The notes: generated by a model not told the origin, from the letters alone. DNA of 64,000 nucleotides from Sipunculus nudus (GCA_026874595.1 CM049319.1:53270917-53334916); one strand, 5' to 3'; positions 52,431 to 63,645 are shown, numbered from the stretch's first letter. Translations and numbers: made by a program.

Positions 52431-53220
52431 TAGGCCACAGTTTTGACGGAATCCTTTTGAAACTATTACATCTTATGTCTTACACTAATATCTAGAAATA
52501 AATTTTTCATTATAGGGATATGGCCACTAGTGGGCGCTGCACACGACCATCACACACATACCATTGTATTGGCCATATCTCTACACCCAAAACCTCAGTT
52601 ACATAAACTTTAGCTTATTTTCTTCCTTTGAGTCTTCTCCTTAACCTGATTAAGGCATCTGGTTTCAATCTTCTGTCACTTTGTCAGTGTGTCCATCTGT
52701 TTGTCCGTTATCCTCAAAGTCGCCTGCCTGCTGGTTCTTACGCTTTACATATAGCATTCTACAGGCCACAGCTTTGACGGAATCCTTTTGAAACTGGGAC
52801 ATCTCATGTCATACACTGATAATACGAAACGCATTTGTTGTCTTCGAAATATGTCCGCCAGAGGGCACTACAGTCGAGCCTCCCAAGTATATCATTAATT
52901 CGCCATACCTCCAAAACTAAAAATCTAAATTACATAAATTATAACTCATTTTCTTCCTTTGAATCTTCTCCATAACTAGGTTAAGTCATCTGGTGTCAAT
53001 CTTGTCTCACAAAGTCAGTATGTCTGTCTGTTCGTCTTTTGTTGTCAGCTTTGTCTGCTTGCCTGTTCTTTTGTCTCATATGTCATTCTACGGGCCACAT
53101 ATTCTCAGCAATGTCCCTGAGGGTCATTCCATTAATAGAAAACCAACAATATGTTCTGTCTCTCCGTCTGTGTTTCACTTCCGATTTCCGGCAAGCGTTC
53201 GACCTATGGTCGTCTAGTTT
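52431..53220 (+). repeat. Diverged end of the tandem array
   Basis: Two older sub-unit copies carry CTCF-like strings at 52521-52540 (TGGCCACTAGTGGGCGCTGC) and 52852-52871 (TGTCCGCCAGAGGGCACTAC). The stretch ends GATTTCCGGCAAGC with GACCTATGGTC, a half-hairpin. Confidence 0.65.
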
Positions 53221-53570
53221 GTTTGTTTGTTTGTTTGTTTGTTTGTTTGTTTGTCACGACTCTCCAGGTCACATTTTTGCATCAATCAACTTGAAACTTA
53301 CAGGCTTGATTGACAAACCGATTTCTAGGTGCCCTATTGTTTTTGGTCAACATTGCTCCAAGGTCAAGGGTCAAGGTCACGACAAGTATGGTTAACGGTT
53401 TTTGCACTATAACTTCGCCATAAATAGGCTTATCCACTTCTGCAATAGCTCATTTTTTTCGTCATCACCTGGCCTTTCTTTTGACATGTAGCTTACTTAA
53501 ATTGGCCGTTACCATGGTTACATTTTTTGGGCAAAAATCATGGAAATTTGAAATAACACGACCATTTTTT
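53221..53570 (+). repeat. Module X, truncated copy
   Basis: It matches the first about 330 bases of module X (TTTG run, CACGACTCTCCAGGTCAC, AGGTCAAGGGTCAAGGTCAC, GTTACCATGGTTAC at about 53509). It then passes without a break into the 149-bp array at the 'TTTTTAAGCTAG' step. Confidence 0.75.
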
Positions 53571-55180
53571 GTAACTTTGTCAGTTTTTAAGCTAGGCAGA
53601 TCTAGTTTTCGGCATTTTGTTCCACATTACCAGCTTGACACGACAGAACTAAAAGTCACGCCAAATCTCGCGCCATATCTCGTCAAACGAGAAAAAACGA
53701 GACTTCGCGGAAATGCTCATAACTCGGCGACTTTTACAGCTGGACAGGTCTGGTTTTCGGCATTTCGTTCCACCAATCAAGCTTGACACAACAGAGCTGC
53801 AAGACAGGCCAAATCTCGCACCGTATCTCGTCAAACGAGAAAACACGGGATTTCACGGAAATGCTTATAACTGGGCCAGTTTTACAGCTAGACACGTCTG
53901 GTTTTCGGCATTTAGTTCCTCTAGACCAGCTTGACACGACAGATATGCAAGTGCCGGTACCATGGTTACATTTTTTGGGCAAAAATCATGGAAATTGGAA
54001 ATAACACGACCTTTTTTTGTAACTTTGTCAGTTTTTAAGCTAGGCAGATCTAGTTTTCGGCATTTTGTTCCACATGACCAGCTTGACACGACAGAACTGA
54101 AAGTCACGCCAAATCTCGCGCCATATCTCGTCAAACGAGAAAAAACGAGACTTCGCGGAAATGCTTATAACTCGGCGACTTTTACAGGGAGACAGGTCTG
54201 GTTATCGGCATTTCGTTCCACCAAACAAGCTTGACACGACAGAGCTGCAAGACAGGCCAAATCTCGCACCGTATCTCGTCAAACGAGAAAACACGGGATT
54301 TCACGGAAATGCTTATAACTGGGCCAGTTTTACAGTTAGACACGTCTGGTTTTCGGCATTTAGTTCCACTAGACCAGCTTGACACGACAGATATGCAAGT
54401 CTGGCAAAATCTCGCGCCATATCTCGTCAAACGAGAAAACACGAAATTTCACGGAAATGCTTATAACTCGGCCAGTTTTACAGCTAGACACTTCTGGTTT
54501 CCGGCATTTCCTTCCACATGACCAGCTTGACACGATAGATGTACAAGTCAGGCCAAATCTCGCACCCTATCTCGTCAAACGAGAAAACACGAGATATCAC
54601 GGAAATGCTCATAACTCGGCGAGTTTTACAGCTGGACAGGTCTAGTTTTCGGCATTTTGTTTCACATGTCCTGCTGGACATGACAGAACTGAAAGTCAGG
54701 CCGAATGTCGCACCGTATCTCGTCAAACTAGAAAACATGAGATTTCACGGCATTGGTTATAACTCGGCGAGTGTTACAGATAGACACGTGTGGTTTTCGG
54801 CATTTTGTTCCACTAGACCAGCTTGACACGACAGACATGCATGTCAGGCAAAATCTCGCACCGTATCCCGTCAAACGAGAAAACACGAGATTTCACGGAA
54901 CTGCAGCTAGACAGGTCTAGTTTTCGGCATTTAGTTCCACATGACCCGCTTGACATGACAGAACTCCAAGTCAGGCACAAGCTCGCACCATTTCCCGTCA
55001 AACGAGAAAACACGAGATTTCATGCAAATGCTTATAACCCAGCGGCTTTTATAGCTAGACAGGTCTAGTTTTCGGCATTTCATATCATTTGGCCAGCTTG
55101 ACATGACAAACCTGAAAACGTGTCACTGCTTCTTGTCAAACGAGATTAACGGGATTTCATGAAAAAATTTTGAACTTGGT
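53570..55180 (+). repeat. 149-bp tandem array, about ten units
   Basis: Each unit has TTTTACAGCTAGACA(G/C)GTCT, GGTTTTCGGCATTT(C/A)GTTCC, CAGCTTGACACGACAGA, then a dyad: outer arms AAATCTCG and CGAGATTT, inner arms TCTCGT and ACGAGA around CAA. The unit period is 148-149 bp. A larger 447-bp period (three units) is visible because the segment with GTTACCATGGTTAC-like text recurs at 53509 and about 53956. The repeated frames on both strands are not coding. Confidence 0.88.
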
Positions 55181-55390
55181 CCCTTTTACACTAGAAAGAT
55201 ATGCAGCTGTTAAAGGTCAGCATGCATAAATAAACATATTATCCGTTTCTGCTGCCCCCACATTGTTGCTCATTCATATGACTGTTTCTACATGCACTCT
55301 CTGTCTATCTGTCTCTATCATTTCCATTTCCGGCAAGCGCGTGACCTCTGGTCATCTTGTCTCTTTGTCTGTTTGTTTGTTTGTTTGTTT
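55181..55390 (+). repeat. Junction between the 149-bp array and module X copy 3
   Basis: It contains TTTCCGGCAAGCGCGTGACC and TCTGGTC, again a half of the GCTTGCCGG hairpin, then a TTTG run. It is the same kind of junction as at 43447 and 53183. Confidence 0.6.
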
Positions 55391-56574
55391 GTCACGACTC
55401 TCCAGGTCACACTTTTGCATCAATCAACTTGAAACTTACAGGCTTGATTGACAAACCGATTTCTAGGTGCCCTATTGTTTTTGGTCAACATTGCTCCAAG
55501 GTCAAGGGTCAAGGTCACGACAGGTATGGTTAACGGTTTTTGCACTATAACTTCGCCATAAATAGGCTTATCCACTTCTGCAATAGCTCATTTTTTTCGT
55601 CATCACCTGGCCTTTCTTTTGACATGTAGCTTACTTAAATTTGCCGTTACCATGGTTACATTTTTTTGGGCAAAAATCATGGAAATTGGAAATAACACGA
55701 CCATTTTTTGTAACTTTGTCAATTTTTAAGCTACAGACGTCTGGTTTTGGTCATTATGTACCTTATAGGCAGCTTGACATGATAAAACTGAAAGTCTCGC
55801 CAAATCTCGCACCATTTCTTGCCAAACGAGAGTTTCCGAGATTTCATCAAATATGACCTACAGGCCGCATTTTTTTAACAGTGGCTTTGAAATTGATATA
55901 TTTTCTGTCATTTATAAATATCTCGAAATCAATTTTTCATTTTTGGGAAATAGCCACCAGGGGGCGTGGTACATGAAACACTGTAACATATCATTTTTCT
56001 GCAATATCTCAAAAAATATTAAACGTGACACCATTTTTTTTGTGGTATCTGAAACTAGGAACATTGGCTTATTGCTCCGCACATGTAGCTTTGTACTGCC
56101 GTTACCATGGTTACCAAATTTTGGGGTAAAACGTGACAACTTGAAAATACGAAGTTTACCTGCTTCTATCTCTGTTGATATTTGCCATAGAAAGGTCTGG
56201 TTTTCGGCGTTAGACAGCATCCGTCTAGTTCTTAGTCATTCAATCGCAAGTCTCGTCATATCTCGCACCGTTTCTCGTGAAACGAGAACACGTGACCATT
56301 CAAAGAAATGCCTATAATTCTGTCATTTTTCACGCTACAGACACATGGTTTGCAGCGCTGGATAGCAGCTGACACTCGCAGTCACATTCAGGGGTCACAT
56401 TGTTAGTCTCGTCAAATCTGGCGCCGTTTTTCGCCAAACCACGAAGACACGTGCCGTCGCCGCAAGTGGCGGCAGGGTCCTTACGGTGGGCGGCCGGCGT
56501 GTGCAGCGGTCCGTGACGGCCTCTCCGGGCCCCATCTATTATCATACATGTTGGAGGCACAGTCACAACTTTAT
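55391..56574 (+). repeat. Module X, copy 3
   Basis: It is nearly identical to copies 1 and 2 over 1.2 kb. The 154-codon frame (55853-56317) is open as in copy 2. The CTCF-like AGCCACCAGGGGGCGTGG is at about 55951-55970. Confidence 0.85.
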
Positions 56575-56720
56575 TGCTTGCCGGAAATCTTCGATTTCGG
56601 CAAGCATGTTCGTCAGTTGCGTATGTCTGTTTGTTGCTTGCCGGAAATCTTCGATTTTCGCAAGCATGTTGATCACCCGCGTATGTTTGTTTGTTTGTTT
56701 GTCTGTCTGTTTGTCTGTAT
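56575..56720 (+). repeat. Hairpin cluster 4
   Basis: GCTTGCCGG hairpins are at 56575-56604 and 56635-56664 (the second ends GATTTTCGCAAGC), followed by a TTTG/TCTG run. Confidence 0.85.
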
Positions 56721-58090
56721 GTACACGCGCTAGAGGCCACAGTTTTTAAGCAATCGCTCTGAAACTTTAACATTAAGTGTAAAATCGGTTCTTCTCGGAG
56801 CCTATTGTTTTTGGCCTTGACCGTTCAAAGGTCAAGGTCAGGGTTACCAAAAACCCTTAAAACAGATTTTTCTTCATATCTTCGTCAATAATAATCGTAG
56901 CTGCTAAATCTGTAGCTCATTTTGTTCCTCATTATGTTAGCTTTCCATGTGCTGACAAATATGTCCGGTCAATGGTTACCATGGTAACGTATTTTGGGGG
57001 GAAAATCAGAAATTCGAAAATTTCCCTCCAAATTTCTCATTTTTTAAGTTAGAGAGGCCTAGTTTTTTGCAATGCGTAGCATTTAATATGCTCTGTGCGA
57101 AATTAATGTAAGTCTCGCAAAATCTCGTGCCATGTGTCGTCAAATGAGACTTTTCGAGATTTCATTAAAAACGATTTAGAGGTGGCAGTTTTACAGCTAA
57201 GGTTCTAAAAGTGACATATTTTCTGTTTTTCTGTATTATCTCGAACTTGTTTTTTCATTTTTTGAAATTAGCCACCAGGGGGCGTGGTACTGGAAACACT
57301 GCAACTTACCATTTTTCTGCAATACCAAAAATAATATTAAACGTGGCACAATGTTTACTGTCTTATCTGAAACTAGGATCGTCGGCTTATTCCTGCGTAC
57401 ATGTAGCTTTGCGCTGCTGTTACCATGGTAAGCAAGTTTTGGGGTAAAACTTGGCAATCTGAAAATAATAAGTTTTTTGCTTCTATCTCTGTAAATATTT
57501 ATACTACAAGTGTCTAGTTTTCTGCATGAGGTAGCATTCCCTTGTCACTAATGCAGTTAATTGCAAGTCTCGTAGAATCTCGCTCTGTTTTCCGTCAAAC
57601 GAGAAATTACGAGATTTCACAGAAATGCTTATAACTTGGTCACCTTTTCGGCTAAAGAGGAGCAGTTTTCAGCATTTTGTTGCGTTTTGGGAGCTTAACA
57701 AGATAATAACTTATATCTCGCCACATCTCGTACCATCTCCCGCCAAACGAGAATATTCGAGAATTCGAACAAATGTCTATATCTCTGTCATTTTAATGCC
57801 AGAGATTTTATTTTTCTATTGTTCAAGATTCACTTGACTAGTTTGAAGTGACAAAATTGAATATCTCGTCATATCTCGCATCATTTCTTGTCAAACGAGA
57901 ACATGGGACCATTCAAAGATACGCCTATAATTCTGTTATTTTAATGCTGAAGACCTTTAGTTTTCAGCATTCGATAGCGTCTAACACTCTCGGTCACATT
58001 ATGTGTTTATATTGTAAGTTTCGTCAAATCTGGGATCGTTTTTTCTTCAAATAAAAAAGTACATCCTATTGCCGTGACCATAAGTGGCGG
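56721..58090 (+). repeat. Module Y, copy 2, and diverged continuation
   Basis: AAAATCGGTTCTTCTCGGAG and CCTATTGTTTTTGG match copy 1 at 39840. It includes GTTACCATGGTAAC (a perfect palindrome, 56976-56989), AGCCACCAGGGGGCGTGG (57270), and several TCTCGTC/ACGAGA dyads. Similarity fades after the AAGTGGCGGCAG text near 58080, the right edge of the satellite block. Confidence 0.7.
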
Positions 58091-58429
58091 CAGTATGTGA
58101 TAGTAAATGTCGGCAGGGGCATTACACTTGACAGTTGGAGCCGTGTTCTATGGGTGTGCGATGGCCCATGAAGAAGACTTCTATTGTGTTGTTATCGTCT
58201 TCCTTTGATTGCTGCTTCGTAAGCTTCACAGACCAGCGCCAACCACCTGGTTGCCATGTGTCCTCAATGTAAACAACCTTTGCTGTTTTCCTTTCCCTAA
58301 GATATGTATGGTAGCCTGTTCACTTGTCCTTAGATTGTTTATTGTTGGTGTATTGAAGTAAAATAAAATGCCAGGTTTTCCTGCATATTGATTGTAAATT
58401 GAATAAAATCATACAAGAACCAACCAATG
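58091..58429 (+). other. Unassigned spacer
   Basis: Neither coding nor repeat text is recognised between the satellite block and the 365-bp array. Confidence 0.4.
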
Positions 58430-59935
58430 TTCTATGACCACTATTTCAGATTTGAGATCAGAACAATTGATTTCTGCATAAACCACTATGACCAGATTTG
58501 ATAAACTTTAAAGTGGTCTATATTTTTTTCTGAAGAAGTTGAGCTATATGCTTGGAGATGCCAGCCAGTGGGTGTGAATGGATTGCAATGAAACCCAAGC
58601 CAGGTGTTTGTGAAGAGTCTGGTGGAGATGAAGGGGGCCAATACCTATTTGACTGTGTATAAGCATAAACTGGCCTGAAATCAGGTTTCTGGGGGCTTGA
58701 AATTTTTGTTTGTGGGAACAGGGTAATATTTTCTTGTTTCCCTGTATATACACCCTAAACTGGGCCTAATGACACCAAAACCAGGTTTGTGGGACCATCA
58801 GTACAGATTTGAGGGGGGAAAATGGATTTTCTCTGTATATCACTATGTTCACTGTGTCCAGATTTGGAAATTCAAACTGGTCCTAATTTTTTTTCTGATG
58901 GAGTTGAGCCAAATGCTTTGAGATACCAGCCAGTGGGTGTAAATGGATTGCAATGATACCAAACCAGGTGTGTGTGTTGGGTTTTGTGGAGATGAGGGGG
59001 GCCAGAACCTATCTGACTGTGTATAAGCATAAACTGGCCTGAAATCAGGTTTCTGGGGGCTTGAAATTCTTGTTTGTGTCAACAGGGTAATATTATCTTG
59101 TTTCCCTGTATATACACCTTGAATTGGGCCTAATGACACCTAAACCATGTTTTAGGGACCATCATTACAGATTTGAGGTAAAAAAATGGATTTTCCCTGT
59201 ATATCACTATGTTCACTGTGTCCAGATTTGGGAATTCAAACTGGCCCTAATTTTTTTTCTGAGGGAGTTGAGCCAAATGCTTGGTGATGCCAGCCAGTGG
59301 GTGTAAATGGATTGCAATGATACCCAAACCAGGAGTGTGTGTTGAGTTTTGTGGGGATGAGGGGGGCCAGAACCTATTTGACTGTGTATAAGCATAAACT
59401 GGCCTGAAATCAGCTTTCTGGGGGCATGAAATTTTTGTTTGTGGGAACAGGGCAATATTATCTTGTTTCCCTGTATATACACACTAAACTGGGCCTAATG
59501 ACACCAAAACCAGGTTTGTGGGACCATCAGTACAGATTTGAGGGGAAAAAATGGATTTTTTCTGTATATCACTATGTCCACTGTGTCCAGATTTGGAAAT
59601 TCAAACTGGCCCTAATTTTTTTTCTGAGGGATTTGAACCAAATGCTTTGAGATTCCAGCCAGTGGGTGTAAATGGATTGCAATGATAGCCAAACCAGGTG
59701 TGTGTGATGAGTCTGGTGGAGATGAGGTGGTCTAAAACACTATTTGCCTGTGTATAATAAGCCATATACTGTCCTCAGCTGAAATCAGCTTTCTGGGGGC
59801 TTGAAATGTTTGCTGGTGGGAACAAGGTAATATTATCTTGTTATCATGGATATACACCCTAAAATGGGTCTAAGAACACCAAATACATGCATGTTGGACC
59901 ATGAGTACAGATTTGAGGTAACAAATTGTCTGTCT
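58430..59935 (+). repeat. 365-bp tandem array, about four units
   Basis: CCAGCCAGTGGGTGT recurs at 58561, 58926, 59290 and 59655, a period of 364-365 bp. Other unit landmarks are GCATAAACTGGCCTGAAATC, CCCTGTATATACACCCTAAA and CACTGTGTCCAGATTTGG. The units differ by scattered substitutions, and the last is the most diverged. It is unrelated in sequence to the 1122-bp and 149-bp repeats. Confidence 0.92.
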
Positions 59936-60094
59936 ATAAATTAAAAAAAATCAAATATCAAACTGTTATAAACATGTATCAATATATTTAATAAAATCTC
60001 TTTTCATCCAATGAATTGCATCTTATTTTTTTATAAATAAACCATGATATTCAATTACATCCAGTAATAAAAAATAAAAATAAAATGAATAAAA

Positions 60095-60130
60095 GTTTTT
60101 TTGTTTTTGTTTTTTTTTTTGGGGGGGGGG
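60095..60130 (+). repeat. Poly-T then poly-G tract
   Basis: T-rich runs are followed by ten G. A likely length-variable site. Confidence 0.85.
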
Positions 60131-60139
60131 TGTTTGTGT

Positions 60140-60361
60140 TTTTTTTGCAGTAAAATCCAGGCTTCTCTTTGGATCCCGGCGGTGGGCGAGGGTACAATGG
60201 ACATCACACAACATTTGAAAGAACATTTTTTTCTGCTGTTATTGGATGACCAAGTCTCTATGAATTTAAAAAAAAATATTTATTCCGTTAATCAAGATGA
60301 CAGTGAAAATGACCCTATTTTGTCAATCATTCACCACTCTTTTCGAGCGTTCATCGAATAA
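60140..60361 (+). other. Unrecognised short ORF in a GC-richer stretch
   Basis: An open frame reads from the region after the T/G tract to a TAA at 60359-60361. From ATG 60197 it gives MDITQHLKEHFFLLLLDDQ and continues for about 55 residues with an acidic segment and IIHHSFRAFIE at the end. TTTTTTTGCAG at 60150 could be an acceptor. It resembles no part of synaptojanin and no family I know. It may be a terminal exon of another gene, part of an unknown element, or chance. Confidence 0.2.
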
Positions 60362-61101
60362 GAAAGAGCCCGTCCCACCGCATTTCCTGCGAGGGTTCGT
60401 TTCTTCAGAGTCCAAACATTCCTACAGGGGCGGGGTTTAGTCCATCTCGTCTTAAATTTGTGTCCGGGGCACGGCAAACATTATGAAAGCGGACAAAAAC
60501 TTTCATACGGCTGGTAAATGCGTTTATATGTAAACGCGGGGAATTCCCGGACAATTCACGGAGAGATTTTATATGCAATGATACTTTTAATTACACGTTA
60601 AAATCATTTAAAATCTACCACTATATTACTCTAAAGACATTTATTCACTGTTAAATTACCGAAATAATAACCAGCGCAAACAATGTGGGACTGCCACTAA
60701 CACCAATCTGGATCACCAGCTAACATTGACTACCGATCTTACATCAGACGAAAACGCTAAACACTATATATTTTTTCAACAGTTTACTGTGCAAACCGTA
60801 ACAAAACCATGCAGGATATCAAATTTACAGGTTCTTAAGGAAATATGATACAAAACATAAATTGTACCTTTGCTCACATTTAATAATATCATCATGATGA
60901 ATTCTCCGCGAATTCTCCAGCTGTCCGCGTTATAGATGTATATGTATTTATTAATGACAAAAATTGACATACAATTTTATGGATACCCGTATAATTGCGG
61001 TTTTCTGGACCGTCCCAGCCCACAGGTAGGATAATATGGATTCCCGACAATATTCTAATGACCGTTCCCTAAGCTGGAACGGGCTAAGAAGGTCCCTGTC
61101 A
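60362..61101 (+). other. Unassigned GC-richer 740 bp
   Basis: This stretch has more CpG than its surroundings (GCGAGGGTTCG, GGGGCGGGGTTT, TAAACGCGGGGAATTCCCGG). No gene is recognised. The GGGGAATTCCC string is a perfect short palindrome around EcoRI-type GAATTC. A promoter is possible but unsupported. Confidence 0.35.
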
Positions 61102-63645
61102 TTTTTAGCTCAGCTGACTATAAGTCATCTGAGCTATAGTCGTGGTCCATTGTCCGTCGTCCGTCCGTCTGTCCGTCCGTCCGTCCGTCCGTCCGTCCGT
61201 CCGTCCGTCCGTAGATGTGGCACGTTTTGAAACCGTAAGACCTAGGAATCCAAAATTCAGCATAATGTTAGATGTCCCAAAGATCTCCTACCAAGCCGAA
61301 AACTGGGTCTTTGCGACTTCGTTCCTTTGAGAAATTTAGGAAAAACCTCAATTTTTTATTAAAAACCTATTTTCACACTTCAGGACTGCCTAATATCCAA
61401 ACCACTCATCTGTTTTCCCTCATATTTACCATAAATATTCTTCTATATAGTTCCTATGTACATGCCAGAAATTATGTCTGTATTATATAATTTAAAAAAG
61501 TTATGGACCCAAACATAATGCATTTTGTAAAAAATCAGGAAAGATATTTGATCACTTAACACAAAACTTGTTAAAGCTGTGGACTTTTTTTCCAGTAATA
61601 TAACTTTAATTTATCAAAATTAAATTGTATACCCAAAATTAGATCAAAATCTTTTAAATTTTTTAAAATATTAACAAAAATAAAAAATTGGTACCTTAAA
61701 TTTTGCCCAACTTTGACCATGGCACATTTTTTTCCTGTAAGTACTGTGGATTTAATTTTCTCAGCATGTTTTTATTAGCATTTTGTCTGTTAACACCAAA
61801 AATTTGAAACCAGTTGATAAAAAACTGTAGATTTTATTCAAGTTTTCAAGCACCATGTAACAAATTGTTTACATCAAGCTAGTGTTATGCAGTTTTCAAG
61901 AGCTCAGCTCCCCAGCTTCAGCTCTCAGTTCCTAAAATTTGGCATACAATTAGATGTCTCCAAAATTCCCTACCATGCCAAGAATTTGGTCACTAGGACT
62001 TAATACCTTCGAGATATTAATGAAAAACTTCATTTTTCCATTAAAAACCTATTGTTACACTTCAAGACTGCCTAATATCAAAACCACTGATGTGACTTTA
62101 ATCATATATAATATACATATTTTTCTATACATTCTCTATGCATATGCCAGAAATGATGTCAGTATTGCGTAATTGTTTTAAGTTATGGGCCCAAACATCA
62201 AGAAATCAAGAAATATATTTACTCCCTTAACAAGGGGATTGCTGAAGCTAGAGTTTTTTTGCCAGGGATGTAACATTATTTAATCAAGATTCAATTGAAT
62301 ACCCCAAATTAGTCCTGAATTTTTCAAATTTTATATGTAATTAGTATAAATATAAAATTAGTACCTTAAATTTTGCCCAACTTTGACCATGGCACATTTG
62401 TTTCCTGTGAGCACGGTTGATATAATTTTCATATCATGCTTACAAGGATTTCAGCTTTTTAGTTTAGAAAGCTGAAAGAAATTGGCCAAAAATTGTAGCT
62501 TTTATTAATGTTTTTATGAGACCATGTCAGACCTTAACTCTCTCCAGCCCCTCTTGAGTCACCTGTATGTTGACCTTGTTGAACTTTCAGCAAATTATGC
62601 ATGCTTGAGGCGAGCCATACACTGTTGCAGGTAGGCAGCTTATGGCCAGCCACAGTTGATCCAGGTGTCCAACCCAACTCATCTAGTAGTTTTAACCAAC
62701 AACATAACAATTAACAATAAATAAATAAATTTTTTATTGTTTTTTAATAACAAATTAAAGAAAAATAAAAAAGAATTTGTTAGTTTATAATAACAGGAAA
62801 TCAACTTGCTGTTACTGATGATAAAAGAATCTTGTATCGATGGATAGAATGTCACGTACTCCAAATAACACCATGCAGTCACCTATGGTATTTTTCAGTT
62901 CAATTTTAATGATAAAAAAGTAAATCATATTATTCATTACTTATCATTAGAGATCATATGAAGGAAATTAATGATAGACAAAGATGCAGTTGATATTATT
63001 AATCTAGATTCCTACTGTGTCTAGTGTGTACATTGATGTGAAATTAGTCCAAAATGAATATATTAATTTTTTTTTTTTTTTTTTAATATAAATAAAAGCC
63101 ATAAAACCAGGTACTTTTGATCATAATTTAAATGTGTGAATTTTGTATATTCTGGATTCTCAACATAATAGTTTGGTGAAAACTGAATAAATGCCAGTAA
63201 TGGTGGGAAAACTTTGCAATTGTATTTAAATACGAATATGAATATGTACTCCATTATAAAATGTCTTGCATAAAGAATTGGAATTCAGGTAAAAATGAAA
63301 GTATATGAATACCAGTGCAAATACTTTCAAAATGTATTCATGAATGCATTCATGAATATATTCTTTAATATTATTTTAATAATCATTTCAGTTATATTTC
63401 ATTTTAAAAAATCATAAGATTCTCTTATTATTTATAATAAAAAATTATATTTGGGACGATATTTGTAATTTTTTTAAAATAAATAGTTAAACTCTTATAT
63501 CATATGTTCTGCTTATAAGTTATATGGCCAAGTCAAAATCTGTGTGACAATAGTACTCCATTTGTTAATAAAATAAATGAAATCAATCCTCTTCCCTGTC
63601 TCCAAAGATAATATCATAATCATACATAAGCTTAACACCAACAAT
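61102..63645 (+). mobile_element. Family A element, longest copy, 3' end missing (2.5 kb)
   Basis: The head is ATTTTTAGCTCAGCTGACTA, TAAGTCATCTGAGCT, then (CCGT)n at 61152-61212. It contains two related internal blocks (61255-61735 and 61935-62400: TACCAAGCCGAAAA/TACCATGCCAAGAA, CTTTGACCATGGCACATTT), i.e. an internal duplication of about 680 bp not present in 22124-23990. From 62396 it matches 1-1260. The match stops near AAGCTTAACACCAACAA, before the expected CAGCTGAGC terminus. Confidence 0.78.
61152..61212 (+). repeat. (CCGT)n microsatellite in the family A head
   Basis: CCGT/GTCC is repeated about 13 times with two interruptions. It is the expanded form of the GTCCGTCGTCCGTCC text in all family A heads. 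Confidence 0.9.
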
